Assembly: GCA_963728295.1 (NCBI GenBank)
Contig: CAVSKB010000019.1
Coordinates: forward strand, 248,001 to 312,000
Source: DATJKD01 sp963728295
GTDB taxonomy: Bacteria > Pseudomonadota > Gammaproteobacteria > Steroidobacterales > Steroidobacteraceae
DNA length: 64,000 nt
Direction of reading: 5' to 3'
This document shows, piece by piece, positions 44,281-54,631 of this stretch. Below the pieces are notes generated by a model. That model made no database searches. It had not been told where the DNA came from and saw only the letters and a program-made list of their open reading frames with translations. The stretch's first letter is position 1, and each line of letters opens with the position of its first letter. Both the position numbers and the translations under genes were made by a program.

Positions 44281-46377
44281 CAGACTGCCGCCAGTTCGGC
44301 GGCGACGCGTGCGATCTGCGTTACCCCGGGCACGACCGCTTCGAGAAGTACCGGGCTGTGCGGGCTCGGAACGTCCGGCATGGCCAGCCTCTCCAACGGT
44401 GCATCGAGGTCGAAGAACGCCTCGCGGGCCAGCACCGCCGCGATCTCGGCGCCGAATCCCGCGGTCATCGTGTCCTCGTGCACGATAAGACAACGACGCG
44501 TCCGCTTGACCGAGTCCAGAACGGCAGCTCGGTCCCAGGGCACGAGCGTACGCAGATCGAGAATCTCCGCATCGACACCCGCCTGGGCGACGGCCTCGAC
44601 GCAGCGCTCCACCATCGCACCCCAGGTCACGATCGTCAGGCCGTTACCGGGACGCACGACCCTTGCCTTGCCGAACGGCACGACATAGTCGTCCCCCGGG
44701 TAAGGGCGGCGCGCCCAGGCGCCATCGAGCATCGCACGGTGCTCGAAGAAGATCGTCGGATCGTTGCCACGCAAGGCGGATCGCAGCAGTCCCACCGCGT
44801 CCTCGGCATTCGACGGCATCGCCAGGCGCCAACCGACGGCGTGCGCGAACTGGACCTCGTTGCACTGGCTGTGCCACGGGTCGCCGCACTTGAAGAACCC
44901 ACCCGGCATGCGCACCACCATCGGCGCCGCATAGCGGTTTGCCGTGCGCCAGCGCATCGAGCCGCAGTCGTTGAGCTGCTCGGCCGCCGGCTCGGCGTAC
45001 TTGCGGAACTGAATTTCCGGAACCGGCATGAGCCCGGCGAGCGCCATGCCGACGGCACGCCCGATAATCCCTTCCTCCGAGAGACTCGTATCGAACACGC
45101 GCTCGACGCCGTACTTCTCCTGCAACCCGAGCGTCGCGGCATGCACCCCGCCCTTGCGACCGACGTCCTCCCCGAAGACGAGCATGCGCGGATTGATCGC
45201 CAGCTCATGATCGAGCGTGCGCCGGATCGCCGTCAGCATGTTGATGCGGGGGCCGCTGGGTCGCGGCTCGGCAGATCCGGGCGGGCACGCGATGCCGTGC
45301 GGCAGAAGACCACCCTGGAGCTGGACCTCGATCGACGCGTCGTCCGCGGACTCGCTGAACACGTACCGCCTCACCCGGCGCGGGTCCGTGAACGGGCGGG
45401 CATCGACCGCGGCGCGGGCGGATTCGACATCGCCTCGCGCGCCCTGCTCGATCGCTTGCCATTCGGCTTCTGCAAGCCGGGTCGGCACGAGGTATCGCTT
45501 CAGCCGCGCGAGCGGGTCGCGCGCCACTTCGGCCGCCAGCTCCGGCGCCGTCTTGTACGTCTGCGTGTCCTGTCCGGAGTGCCCGGACAGGCGCGGAACG
45601 GTGAGTCGCAGCAGCGCGGGGCCCGCCCCGCCGCGCACGTGCGCAACCGCCTGCTCGATCAGCGCCGGTGCAGTCGCCGGATCCGAGCCGTCTCCGTCGA
45701 GCACACGAAGATTGCTGAAGGAAGCGAGATTGGCCGCGATGTTCGCTCCCGGCGTCTGGAGGTCCGACGCGAACGGAGATGCCATAACCGTTGTCTTCGA
45801 TGTAGAAGAGGACCGGCAAGCGCTGGGTGGTCGCGATATTGAGCGCGGCCCAGAAGCCGCTGGTGGCGATCGATGCTTCGCCACCGTGCGCCACGGCAAT
45901 GGAGCCCTCGGCGGCCTTCTCGCCCAGCACGCGACAGCGATAGAGCAGCGATTGCGCCCAGCCGACCGCGGGGCTGAACTGCGTGCCGACGCCGCCGCAG
46001 GCCGGGAGCACGCACGGGCCGTCCAGCCGCGGCAGATTGAAGATGACGCCGATGTCGCGCCCTTCGCTCATGCCCCCGACACGCATCATGGTCGAGGCCA
46101 ACGCCTCGTCGAGCTCGAGCCCGAGTCCGAGCATCAGCGGACGCGACCGGTAGTACACCGCGAGGCCGTCGAGCGGGCCATCGATGTGCTGGGCAAGCAG
46201 GGCCTGGGTAACGTCGTGGCCCCGCGCGCTGAACTGGTAGAGCACCTTGCGCTCGGGTACGAGCCGCGTCTCCTCCAGCTCGTCGAGCGCACGCGAGCGC
46301 TGCACGATCTCGACCACCCGTGGCCAGTTGACCGTGCCCGTTGCGGGGTCGCTGCGTGACATACGAATGGCGCCCAT
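44280..46377 (-). CDS. 2-oxoacid dehydrogenase E1, fused alpha-beta (frame break near 45785)
   Basis: About 698 residues. The alpha half (ALDELEETRLVPERKVLYQF, YYRSRPLMLGLGL) continues to EDNGYGIS; the frame then changes and proceeds one base over as SDLQTPGANIAANLASF. The TPP motif is a variant, reading AHGGEASIATSGFWAALN where GDGATSEG is usual. The beta half (NMLTAIRRTLDHEL, VFGEDVGRKGGVHAATLGLQ, VFDTSLSEEGIIGRAVGMAL) is complete. Fused alpha-beta E1s are known for branched-chain-type complexes. With E2 it forms a decarboxylating complex; the divergent Lrp gene is its likely regulator. The break is probably an assembly error. Confidence 0.88.
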
Positions 46378-46443
46378 GCAGCGATCTCCTCGGCCTTCGG
46401 AACCGCCGTCATGCTATTCCATTGGCAGGGGCCGATTTGACTA

Positions 46444-46459
46444 AAATATGATGCTATTT
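46444..46459. promoter_or_regulatory. Candidate Lrp-type operator in the E1/lrp divergent gap
   Basis: The 137-bp gap is AT-rich against its surroundings. It contains AAATA-tgatgc-TATTT, a short perfect dyad close in form to AsnC/Lrp half-sites, and the octamer ATGCTATT twice, 40 bp apart (46411 and 46451). TTGACT at 46437 could be a -35 box. Binding is inferred only from position and symmetry. Confidence 0.35.
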
Positions 46460-46514
46460 GCCAGTGTTCTAGCTATCTTTCACGTCTAACCCTCAGTTCT
46501 TAGCGATTTTTGAT

Positions 46515-47009
46515 ATGGAGCTTGATCGAACCGACATCCGGCTGCTGAACGAGCTCCAGCAGGACGGGCGTCGTACCGTCGTCGAGCTGTCGGAGGCGGT
46601 CGGCCTGACTCACACGCCCTGCGCCCGTCGGATCCGCCAGCTCGAGCAGGCAGGAATCATTCAGGGGTATGCCGCCATCGTGGATCCGGCGCGGCTTGGC
46701 CTCTCCGTCCAGGCCTTCGTCCAGGTACGGCTCGAGCGGCACACCGATGAGAACGTCGAGCAGTTCCATCGCGCGCTCGAATCCCTCGACGAGGTCGTGG
46801 CCTGCTTTGCCACCACCGGTGCCCACGACTTCATGCTCCATATCGTCGCTGCCGACCTCGAGTCGTTCGGCACACTGGTGCTCAAGAAGCTGCTCAAGGT
46901 TCCGGGGGTGCGCGACGTCCAGTCGAGCCTTGTGCTCGATACGCTCAAGCGCTCGGCACGAATTCCGTTGTCGCATCTGCTGCCGCAGGCGAAACTCGAC
47001 TTGCCCTGA
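46515..47009 (+). CDS. Lrp/AsnC-family transcriptional regulator
   Basis: 164 residues. N-terminal helix-turn-helix: LDRTDIRLLNELQQDGRRTV and LSEAVGLTHTPCARRIRQLE. C-terminal RAM (AsnC ligand) domain: VQAFVQVRLERHTDEN, CFATTGAHDFMLHIVAADLE, LVLDTLKRSARIPL. Such proteins sense amino acids. It is divergent from the E1-E2 operon and 17 bp upstream of an amino-acid permease, like BkdR beside bkd genes in pseudomonads. It probably induces 2-oxoacid dehydrogenase and transporter when branched-chain or related amino acids are present. Confidence 0.92.
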   Translation: MELDRTDIRLLNELQQDGRRTVVELSEAVGLTHTPCARRIRQLEQAGIIQGYAAIVDPARLGLSVQAFVQVRLERHTDENVEQFHRALESLDEVVACFATTGAHDFMLHIVAADLESFGTLVLKKLLKVPGVRDVQSSLVLDTLKRSARIPLSHLLPQAKLDLP

Positions 47010-47025
47010 ATCACGAGGAGAATCG

Positions 47026-48468
47026 ATGACGACCGAGGCACATTCCCCCGTTCAGTTCGTGCGCGCGATCAGCCGCGTCGATGCCATGGCGCTGGTCGTG
47101 GGCACGATGATCGGATCGGGCATCTTCATCGTATCGGCGGACATCGTCCGCCAGGTACATGCGCCCGGGTTGCTGCTGCTCGTCTGGGGCCTCGCCGGAC
47201 TCATGACGGTCGCGGGCGCGCTGACCTATGGCGAGCTCGCGGGCATGTACCCGCGGGCCGGCGGCCAGTACGTGTATCTGCGCGAGGGTATCTCGCCGCT
47301 GTTCGGTTACCTCTATGGATGGACGCTGTTCGCCGTGATACAGACCGGCACCATTGCCGCCGTGGCCGTCGCCTTCGCGCGTTTCACGGCGGTGTTCTTT
47401 CCGGCCCTGACCGCCGAGACCTTCCTCGGCTTCACCTTGCCGCTGCCGAGCGGCGCGATCGAGGTTGGGCTGTCGCCGCAGCGCGTGCTGGCCATCGCCT
47501 CGATCATCGTGCTCACCTGGATCAACATCCGGGGCGTGCGCTCGGCGGCGCTGATCCAGACCTCGCTCACCGCGATCAAGGCGGTTGCGCTCGGCGCGTT
47601 GATCGTGCTCGGGCTCACGATCGGCCGTAACGCCGAGGCCATCGCTGCGAATTTCGGCCCGAACTTCTGGCCGGCCGACGGCCTCCCACTCGCCGTCCTG
47701 CCGCTCGTCGGCGCGGCGATGGTGGGCGCACTGTTCTCGATGGATGCCTGGAACAACGTCGGCTTCGCGGGTAGCGAGCTCAAGGACCCTAAACGCGACC
47801 TGCCCTTCGCGATGGGGGCGGGCGTGCTGACGGTGGTCGCTCTGTATCTGCTCGCGAACCTCGCTTACCTGAACGTTCTCCCGTCGGATGCGATCGCCTC
47901 GGCACCCCAGGATCGCGTCGGCACGGCGATGCTGCAGGCGATCCTGGGCGACGCCGGTCTCTACGCGATGGCGGCCGCGATCATGATCTCGACGTTTGGC
48001 TGCAACAACGGCCTGATCCTGTCGGGGGCACGCGTCTATTACGCGATGGCGCGCGACGGCCTGTTCTTCCGTCGGGCGGGAGAGCTGCACGATTCGCATC
48101 GCACGCCGGCGTTCGGGCTGAAGGTGCAGGCCATCTGGGCAAGCCTCCTGTGCCTGTCCGGGACCTACAGCCAGCTGCTGGATTATGTGATCTTCGCTGC
48201 GGTGCTGTTCATGCTGCTGACCGTCATCGGCCTGTTCGCCCTGCGCGTCCGCCAGCCGAACGCGGAGCGGCCGGTCAGGGCACCGTTCTATCCCTGGTTG
48301 CCTGCGGCCTACGCGCTCGCGACCCTGATCTTCTGCGTCAACCTGCTGGTGCAGAAACCGCAATATTCCTGGCCGGGGCTCATCATCGTCGCGCTTGGCA
48401 TCCCGGTCTATTTCGCCTGGCGGCACGTGGCGCGAAAGCCCGTCGAAGCCAGCCAGTCGGCCGTTTGA
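47026..48468 (+). CDS. APC-family amino acid permease (LAT-like)
   Basis: 480 residues with about 12 membrane helices. The first helix holds the unwound substrate-binding motif VVGTMIGSGIFIV (GSGIF), and helix 6 has AMVGALFSMDAWNNVGFAG. GYLYGWTLFAVIQTG and ELKDPKRDLPFAM are typical of LAT/CAT-like bacterial members. It probably imports neutral or branched-chain amino acids as substrates for the neighbouring catabolic complex. ATG 47026 follows GAGGAGAA. Co-transcription with the Lrp gene is likely from the 17-bp spacing. Confidence 0.9.
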   Translation: MTTEAHSPVQFVRAISRVDAMALVVGTMIGSGIFIVSADIVRQVHAPGLLLLVWGLAGLMTVAGALTYGELAGMYPRAGGQYVYLREGISPLFGYLYGWTLFAVIQTGTIAAVAVAFARFTAVFFPALTAETFLGFTLPLPSGAIEVGLSPQRVLAIASIIVLTWINIRGVRSAALIQTSLTAIKAVALGALIVLGLTIGRNAEAIAANFGPNFWPADGLPLAVLPLVGAAMVGALFSMDAWNNVGFAGSELKDPKRDLPFAMGAGVLTVVALYLLANLAYLNVLPSDAIASAPQDRVGTAMLQAILGDAGLYAMAAAIMISTFGCNNGLILSGARVYYAMARDGLFFRRAGELHDSHRTPAFGLKVQAIWASLLCLSGTYSQLLDYVIFAAVLFMLLTVIGLFALRVRQPNAERPVRAPFYPWLPAAYALATLIFCVNLLVQKPQYSWPGLIIVALGIPVYFAWRHVARKPVEASQSAV

Positions 48469-48535
48469 CCATGGCGCGGCGCCGGCGGAGACTCGCTGTA
48501 CGAGCCGCCGCCAGCGGCGCTCCGAACGGGGTGAC

Positions 48536-49033
48536 ATGACTACGCTCGATGACAGGACGCGTGAACGGATCGACTCGATCGTCGCCACGCATGCTGCCCG
48601 CCCAGGCCCGCTGCTCGAGGTGCTGCACGACGTGCAGCGTGATTTCGGCTACGTGCCTCCGGCGGCGATCCCGCAGATCGCCCGTGGTCTGAACCTCTCC
48701 CGCGCCGAAGTCCACGGCGTCGTCAGCTTCTATCATCACTTCCGCAGCACCCCGTCCGGCCGTCATCGGCTTTCGATCTGCCGCGCGGAAAGCTGCCAGG
48801 CCATGCAGGGCGATGCGCTGGCAGCGCATGCCGAGCGGCGGCTGGGCGTGCGGTTCGGCGAGACCACCGCCGACGGCAGCTGCACGCTCGAGGCGGTGTA
48901 CTGCCTCGGTAACTGCGCCTGCTCGCCCGCCATCCTCATCGACGATGAGCCCCACGGCCGGGTGACGCCGGAGCGTCTCGACCAGCTGCTCGGCGATTTC
49001 GCGGCAGTCGATGCGGCGGGGGGACGCACGTGA
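48536..49033 (+). CDS. fdsG: NAD-dependent formate dehydrogenase, gamma subunit (NuoE-like)
   Basis: 165 residues. The [2Fe-2S] thioredoxin-like domain has its ligands in SICRAESCQAM and YCLGNCACSPA. The N-terminal helical part (LLEVLHDVQRDFGYVPPAAI, VHGVVSFYHHFRS) is as in NuoE/FdsG. It relays electrons within the diaphorase half of the enzyme. First gene of fdsG-fdsB-fdsA-fdhD-fdsD; its TGA overlaps the GTG of fdsB. It is 67 bp from the permease, so the operon probably has its own promoter there. Confidence 0.93.
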   Translation: MTTLDDRTRERIDSIVATHAARPGPLLEVLHDVQRDFGYVPPAAIPQIARGLNLSRAEVHGVVSFYHHFRSTPSGRHRLSICRAESCQAMQGDALAAHAERRLGVRFGETTADGSCTLEAVYCLGNCACSPAILIDDEPHGRVTPERLDQLLGDFAAVDAAGGRT

Positions 49034-50574
49034 GCCGGCGCATCTACGTGCCACGCGATTCCGGGGCGCTGTCGCTCGGTGCCGAGGCGGTCGCCCGTGG
49101 CATCGCCGACGAAGCCGCGCGGCGGGGCCTCGACGTGACCGTCGTGCGCAACGGCTCGCGTGGTCTCTACTGGCTCGAGCCGCTGGTCGAGGTGGAGATC
49201 GGCGATACACGCGTCGCGTATGGTCCCGTCAGCACGCGAGACCTGCCATCGCTCTTCGACGCGGCGTTTCTCGAGGGCGGCGCGCACGCCCTTGCGTGCG
49301 GACCGACCGCGCAGATCCCATATCTCGCCCGGCAGCAACGTCTCACCTGCGCCCGCGTCGGGCTCATCGATCCGGTCGATATCGCCGACTACGAGCGCTG
49401 CGAGGGATTCGCCGGGCTCCGGCGAGCGCTTTCGATGAAGCCCGAGGAGATGGTGCAGGAAGTCACGGACTCGGGACTCCGCGGACGAGGCGGCGCGGCC
49501 TTCCCGACCGGCACCAAGTGGCGGACGGTCCTCGAGCAGGTAGCGCCGCAGAAGTACATCGCATGCAATGCCGACGAGGGCGATTCGGGCACGTTTGCCG
49601 ATCGCATGCTGATGGAAGGGGATCCGCTGTCGCTGATCGAGGGCATGATCATCGCAGGGTTTGCAGTCGGCGCGACGCGAGGCTACATCTACCTGCGGGC
49701 CGAATATCCGCACGCTCACCGGACGTTGCTCGAGGCAATCGCGGCGGCGCGGGTGGCCGGGTATCTGGGCACGGACATCAAGGGCAGCGGACGCGACTTC
49801 GAGCTCGAGGTTCGGGTCGGCGCCGGGGCCTACATCTGCGGCGAGGAGACCTCGATGCTCGAGAGCCTCGAGGGCCGACGCGGCGAAGTGCGGGTGCGTC
49901 CGCCGCTGCCTGCGGTGAAGGGACTCTTCGGCATGCCGACGGTCGTCAACAACGTGGTCTCGCTCGCGACCGTACCCGTGATTCTTGCGCGCGGCGCGAC
50001 GTTCTATCGCGACTACGGCGTCGGCAAGTCGCGCGGGACGCTGCCGGTCCAGCTCGCCGGAAATCTGCGCCGCGGCGGTCTCGTCGAGCTCGCCTTCGGC
50101 CCGAGTCTCCGCGAGCTGCTGTACGACTTCGGCGGGGGTAGCGCCTCGGGCCGTCCATTGCGAGCGGTGCAGGTCGGCGGACCGCTGGGTGCCTATCTGC
50201 CCGAATCACAGTTCGACACGCCGCTCGACTACGAAGCACTTGCCGGAATCGGAGCGCTGCTTGGCCACGGCGGCGTGGTCGCCTTCGACGACACGGTCGA
50301 CATGGCGCGCATGGCGCGCTTTGCGATGCGGTTCTGCGCGCACGAGTCCTGCGGCAAATGCACTCCCTGCCGCATCGGCTCGACACGCGGCGCGGAGCTC
50401 ATCGACCGGATCATGCTCGGGCAGGAGCGCGAACGGAACCTGCGGACTCTCGTCGATTTGTGCGAGACGTTGCAGCATGGGTCGCTCTGCGGGTTGGGCG
50501 GTATGACACCCTTCCCGGTGCGCAGCGCCCTCGAGCACTTCCCAGAGGACTTCGGCGCCCCGCGCGCGCATTGA
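49030..50574 (+). CDS. fdsB: NAD-dependent formate dehydrogenase, beta subunit (NuoF-like)
   Basis: 514 residues starting with GTG. An N-terminal thioredoxin-like ferredoxin part (about 1-110) precedes the NuoF core: FMN/NAD-binding GLRGRGGAAFPTGTKW, CNADEGDSGTFADR, GAGAYICGEETSMLESLEG, and the 4Fe-4S ligands ESCGKCTPCRIGSTRG. It passes electrons from formate to NAD+. The fused N-terminal domain is standard for FdsB. Frame intact. Confidence 0.95.
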   Translation: MSRRIYVPRDSGALSLGAEAVARGIADEAARRGLDVTVVRNGSRGLYWLEPLVEVEIGDTRVAYGPVSTRDLPSLFDAAFLEGGAHALACGPTAQIPYLARQQRLTCARVGLIDPVDIADYERCEGFAGLRRALSMKPEEMVQEVTDSGLRGRGGAAFPTGTKWRTVLEQVAPQKYIACNADEGDSGTFADRMLMEGDPLSLIEGMIIAGFAVGATRGYIYLRAEYPHAHRTLLEAIAAARVAGYLGTDIKGSGRDFELEVRVGAGAYICGEETSMLESLEGRRGEVRVRPPLPAVKGLFGMPTVVNNVVSLATVPVILARGATFYRDYGVGKSRGTLPVQLAGNLRRGGLVELAFGPSLRELLYDFGGGSASGRPLRAVQVGGPLGAYLPESQFDTPLDYEALAGIGALLGHGGVVAFDDTVDMARMARFAMRFCAHESCGKCTPCRIGSTRGAELIDRIMLGQERERNLRTLVDLCETLQHGSLCGLGGMTPFPVRSALEHFPEDFGAPRAH

Positions 50575-50609
50575 GGCGCAGCGCGCGGTAGCCAGCGACG
50601 GAGCGGAAT

Positions 50610-53460
50610 ATGTACGCGATCGACCACGAAGACCTCGGTACGCCGGCCATCCGGTCCGGCGAATCGGTAACGCTAAGCATCGATGGACTGCCCGTCACGG
50701 TGCCGGCCGGCACCTCGATCCTGCGCGCGGCGGCGCTGGCGGGCAGCCGCATACCCAAGCTCTGCGCAACCGACACTCTGAAGGCCTTCGGTTCGTGCCG
50801 CCTCTGCCTGGTCGAGATCGAGGGCCGCAAGGGTTACCCGGCTTCCTGCACGACCGAGGTCGCAGATGGAATGAGCGTGCGCACGCGCACGGAGAAGCTC
50901 TCGGCACTGCGGCGCGGCGTGATGGAGCTCTACGTGTCGGACCACCCGCTCGACTGCGAAGGTTGTCCCGCCGACACACACTGCGAGCTGCAGGACATGG
51001 CGGCTGTGGTCGGCGTGCGCGACACGCCCTATGCGCCTGGCGGCGTCGTGCACGCCGGAGCGACGCGAGACGTGAGCAATCCGTACTTCGCGTTCGACCC
51101 CAGCCTCTGCATCGCCTGCTCGCGCTGCGTGCGAGCCTGCGACGAGACTCAAAGCACGCTCGCGCTCACCATGGACGGACGCGGCTTCGACTCGCGGATC
51201 GTCGCGAGCCAGGACGAGCCCTTCCTCACGTCCGAATGCGTGTCCTGCGGGGCCTGCGTGGAGGCCTGCCCGACGGCTGCACTTTCCGAGAAGTCGCTGG
51301 CCGAGAGCGGGACAACCCGACCGCACCGTGACCACTACCTGCGGTTATTGCGGCGTCGGCTGCTCACTGAATGCCGAGGTAAAGGGCGACGTGGTGGTGC
51401 GGATGGTGCCGAACCGCAAGGGCGGTGCAAACGCCGGTCACGCCTGCATCAAGGGTCGTTTCGCGTACGGATACACGACCCACGCCGATCGGGTCACCAC
51501 GCCGATGATCCGCCGGCGGATCACCGACCCGTGGCTGCCGGTGAGCTGGGACGTCGCGATCGCCCACGCCGCACGCGAGTTCAAGCGCCTGCAGGCGCAA
51601 CACGGCCGGGATTCGATCGGCGGCATCACCTCATCCCGCTGCAGCAACGAGGAGACGTTCCTGGTGCAGAAGCTCGTGCGCGCAGGCTTCGGCAACAACA
51701 ATGTCGACACCTGTGCCCGGGTGTGCCATTCGCCGACCGGTTATGGCCTCAAGCACACGCTGGGTGAATCCGCCGGCACGCAGGCGTTCACATCGGTCAT
51801 GAAAAGCGACGTGATCATACTCATCGGCGCCAACGTCACCGAGGGCCACCCTGTGTTCGGCTCGCAGATGAAGCGTCGCATGCGCGAGGGCGCGAAGCTG
51901 ATCGTGGTCGATCCCCGTGCGATCGACGTCGTGCGCACGCCGCACGTCACGGCGAGCCACCACCTGCAACTGCGACCCGGCACCAATGTCGCGGTCATGA
52001 ACGCGATCGCGCACGTGATCGTGGTGGAGGGTCTCGCGAAGGAGGACTTCGCCCTCGCCCGCTGTGAGCCCGAATCCTGGCACCGCTGGAAAGCCTTCGT
52101 CTCCCGACCGGACAATGCTCCGGAAGCGCTGGAAGGCGTCACCGGCGTGCCGGCCGCCGAGGTGCGCGCGGCTGCGCGGCTCTATGCCGGCGCCGCCAAC
52201 GCGGCGATCTACTACGGCCTCGGCGTGACCGAGCACAGCCAGGGCACCTCGATGGTGATGGCGATCGCGAACCTGGCCATGGCGACCGGCAACTTCGGAC
52301 GCGAAGGCGTGGGCGTCAATCCCCTGCGCGGTCAGAACAACGTCCAGGGCTCCTGCGACATGGGCTCCTTCCCGCACGAGTTCAGCGGCTACCGGCACGT
52401 TTCCGACGCCGCGACACGCGGGCTGTTCGAGCGCAACTGGAACGTCTCCCTTGCGAGCGAGCCGGGACTGCGCATCCCGAACATGTTCGAGGCGGCGCTC
52501 GACGGCAGCTTCAAGGGCCTGTACGTGCAGGGCGAGGATCTTGCGCAATCGGATCCGAATACGCAGCACGTGACGGCGGCGCTTTCGGCGCTCGAGTGCC
52601 TGGTCGTACAGGATCTCTTCATCAACGAGACGGCGAAGTATGCGCACGTCTTCCTGCCCGGCTCCTCCTTCCTCGAAAAGGACGGAACGTTCACCAACGC
52701 GGAGCGCCGGATCTCGCCGGTGCGCAAGGTGATGAACCCGCCTGCGGGGCTGCAGGACTGGGAGATCACGCAGCTGCTCGCCAACGCGCTCGGCTACCCC
52801 ATGAACTACACGCACCCGCGCGAGATCATGGCGGAGATCGCGGCGCTGACGCCGACCTTCGCCGGCGTGAGCTATGACAAGCTCGACCGCCTCGGCAGCC
52901 TGCAGTGGCCCTGTAATGACCGCGCTCCCGAAGGCACCCCCACGATGCACGTGGGTGAATTCGTGCGCGGAAAAGGCCGCTTCTACGTCACCGAGTACGT
53001 ACCCACCGATGAGCGCACGACGGCCCGCTACCCGCTGATCCTGACGACCGGTCGCGTGCTCACGCAGTACAACGTCGGTGCGCAGACACGCCGTACGGCG
53101 AACGTCGTCTGGCACGACGAGGATCGCCTCGAGATCCATCCCGGCGACGCCGAGACGCGCGGCATCGTCGACGGCGACTGGGTCGGTGTTGCAAGCCGCG
53201 CCGGTGAAACGGTGCTGCGCGCCACGGTTACGGCGCGCGTGCACCCGGGTGTGGTTTACACCACCTTTCACTTCCCGGAATCCGGCGCCAACGTCATCAC
53301 CACCGACAACTCCGACTGGGCGACCAACTGCCCCGAGTACAAGGTGACGGCGGTCGAGGTCGTGAAGGTCGACCAGCCGTCCGAGTGGCAACGCCGGTTC
53401 CGCGAGTACGATCGGCATCAGCGCAAGATGACACCCAGGGCAGATGTCGACCACGCCTGA
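50610..53460 (+). CDS. fdsA: NAD-dependent formate dehydrogenase, catalytic alpha subunit (frame break near 51320)
   Basis: About 950 residues. N-terminal [2Fe-2S] domain (LCATDTLKAFGSCRLCLVEI), His/Cys-ligated cluster (HPLDCEGCPADTHCEL), two 4Fe-4S ferredoxin motifs (CIACSRCVRACDE, CVSCGACVEACPTA). Next comes the molybdopterin part: CGYCGVGCSLNAEV cluster, then CARVCHSPTGYGL with Cys as Mo ligand, not selenocysteine. GVTEHSQGTSMV and QNNVQGSCDMG continue as in FdhA. The frame changes near 51320 (ESG, then VTTTCGYCGVGC one base over), so a surplus base splits one subunit in two. It oxidises formate to CO2 in the cytoplasm. Confidence 0.94.
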
Positions 53461-54262
53461 GGCACTGCCCGCCACCCATTCACCGGTACAGGTTCGTCGC
53501 TGGCGCGATGGACACACCGAGCCGGCCGATGACGTGGTCGCCGAAGAGCAGCCGGTACAGCTTTCCTACCAGGGCATACCCCACGTCGTACTGCTCGCGA
53601 CGCCGGCCGACCTCGAGGACCTTGGGCGAGGGTTCACGCTGACCGAAGCCATCGTCGGACGAGCGGAGGAGATCCGCTCGGTCGAGCTGCAGCGTCCCGG
53701 CGGCACGCTCGAAGTGCGCGTCGACATCGCGCCCGATCGCTTTGCCGAGGTCCTCAAGCGCCAGCGCAACCTGACCGGCCGGACGGGTTGCGGGGTCTGC
53801 GGCGCGGAGACCATCGAGCAGGCGATCAGGCGACCGCCGCCGGTCGGCGCCGGACCGCGTGTCGCGATCACCGAGCTGGACGCGGTCGTGAGCGAGCTCG
53901 CCTCGCGCCAGCCGCTCAATGGCCTGACCGGCAGCGTGCACGCCGCCGCCTGGGTGCTGCCCGGCGCCGGGATCCGGCTCGTGCGCGAGGATGTCGGGCG
54001 CCACAATGCGCTGGACAAGGTCATCGGTGCGCTGCTGCGCGAGGGGACGGATCCGGCCGAGGGTTATCTCGTCGTGACCAGCCGCGCGAGCTACGAGATG
54101 GTGCAGAAGGCCGCGACTGCGGGTGTGGCACTGCTGGCGGCGGTCTCGGCGCCTACCGCCCTCGCCATCCGCCTCGCGCAGGACTGCGGCATGACGCTGG
54201 TCGGGTTTGCCCGACGGCGGCAGCATGTCGTGTATGCGCACGCCGGGCGATTGAGCGACTGA
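53444..54262 (+). CDS. fdhD: Formate dehydrogenase sulfurtransferase FdhD
   Basis: 272 residues. The conserved RTGCGVCGAETIEQAI carries the CxxC pair that receives sulfur from a cysteine desulfurase (IscS) and hands it to the molybdenum cofactor; GFTLTEAIVGRAEEI, HAAAWV and REDVGRHNALDKVIGALL are other family blocks. It activates FdsA. It overlaps the end of fdsA by 17 bp, in the position of fdsC in fds operons. Confidence 0.95.
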   Translation: MSTTPEALPATHSPVQVRRWRDGHTEPADDVVAEEQPVQLSYQGIPHVVLLATPADLEDLGRGFTLTEAIVGRAEEIRSVELQRPGGTLEVRVDIAPDRFAEVLKRQRNLTGRTGCGVCGAETIEQAIRRPPPVGAGPRVAITELDAVVSELASRQPLNGLTGSVHAAAWVLPGAGIRLVREDVGRHNALDKVIGALLREGTDPAEGYLVVTSRASYEMVQKAATAGVALLAAVSAPTALAIRLAQDCGMTLVGFARRRQHVVYAHAGRLSD

Positions 54263-54270
54263 ATACACCC

Positions 54271-54498
54271 GTGAAGATCGAATACCTGGTCAAGATGGCG
54301 AACGAGGTCGGCGCCTTCTTTGCAAGCGAGCCGGATCCCGAGCAGGCGGTAAACGCCGTTGCCGGGCACCTGCGGCGCTTCTGGGACCCGCGGATGCGTG
54401 CCCAGATCGTGGCGCACCAGGCGACGGGCGGTGCGGGCTTGAGCGATCTCGCCCGCAAGGCTGTCGCCAGGCTGGCCGCGGAGACGGCGACACGCTGA
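54271..54498 (+). CDS. fdsD: NAD-dependent formate dehydrogenase, delta subunit
   Basis: 75 residues from GTG 54271. IEYLVKMANEVGAFF and HLRRFWDPRMRAQIVAH are the FdsD signature, and LSDLARKAVARLA closes the protein. FdsD is a small accessory subunit of NAD-linked formate dehydrogenases, possibly involved in assembly. It lies 8 bp after fdhD and ends the operon. Confidence 0.9.
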   Translation: MKIEYLVKMANEVGAFFASEPDPEQAVNAVAGHLRRFWDPRMRAQIVAHQATGGAGLSDLARKAVARLAAETATR

Positions 54499-54631
54499 GC
54501 CGCCGTCCGATCGATTGCCCGTTGGATCAGTCGCGGCCGGACCGGGCCGCTATTGGCTCTGGCTGGAAACGATTCAATCGGGACGCGCTATTCTCAGCGG
54601 CACCGGCTCATGCCGCGCCACAGGGCCCGCC

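Noticed and set aside
50610..51767. Separate short NuoG-like gene before the formate dehydrogenase large subunit
   Set aside because: Its last 80 or so codons are the catalytic domain read out of frame; the Fe-S N-terminus and CGYCGVGC belong to one FdsA.
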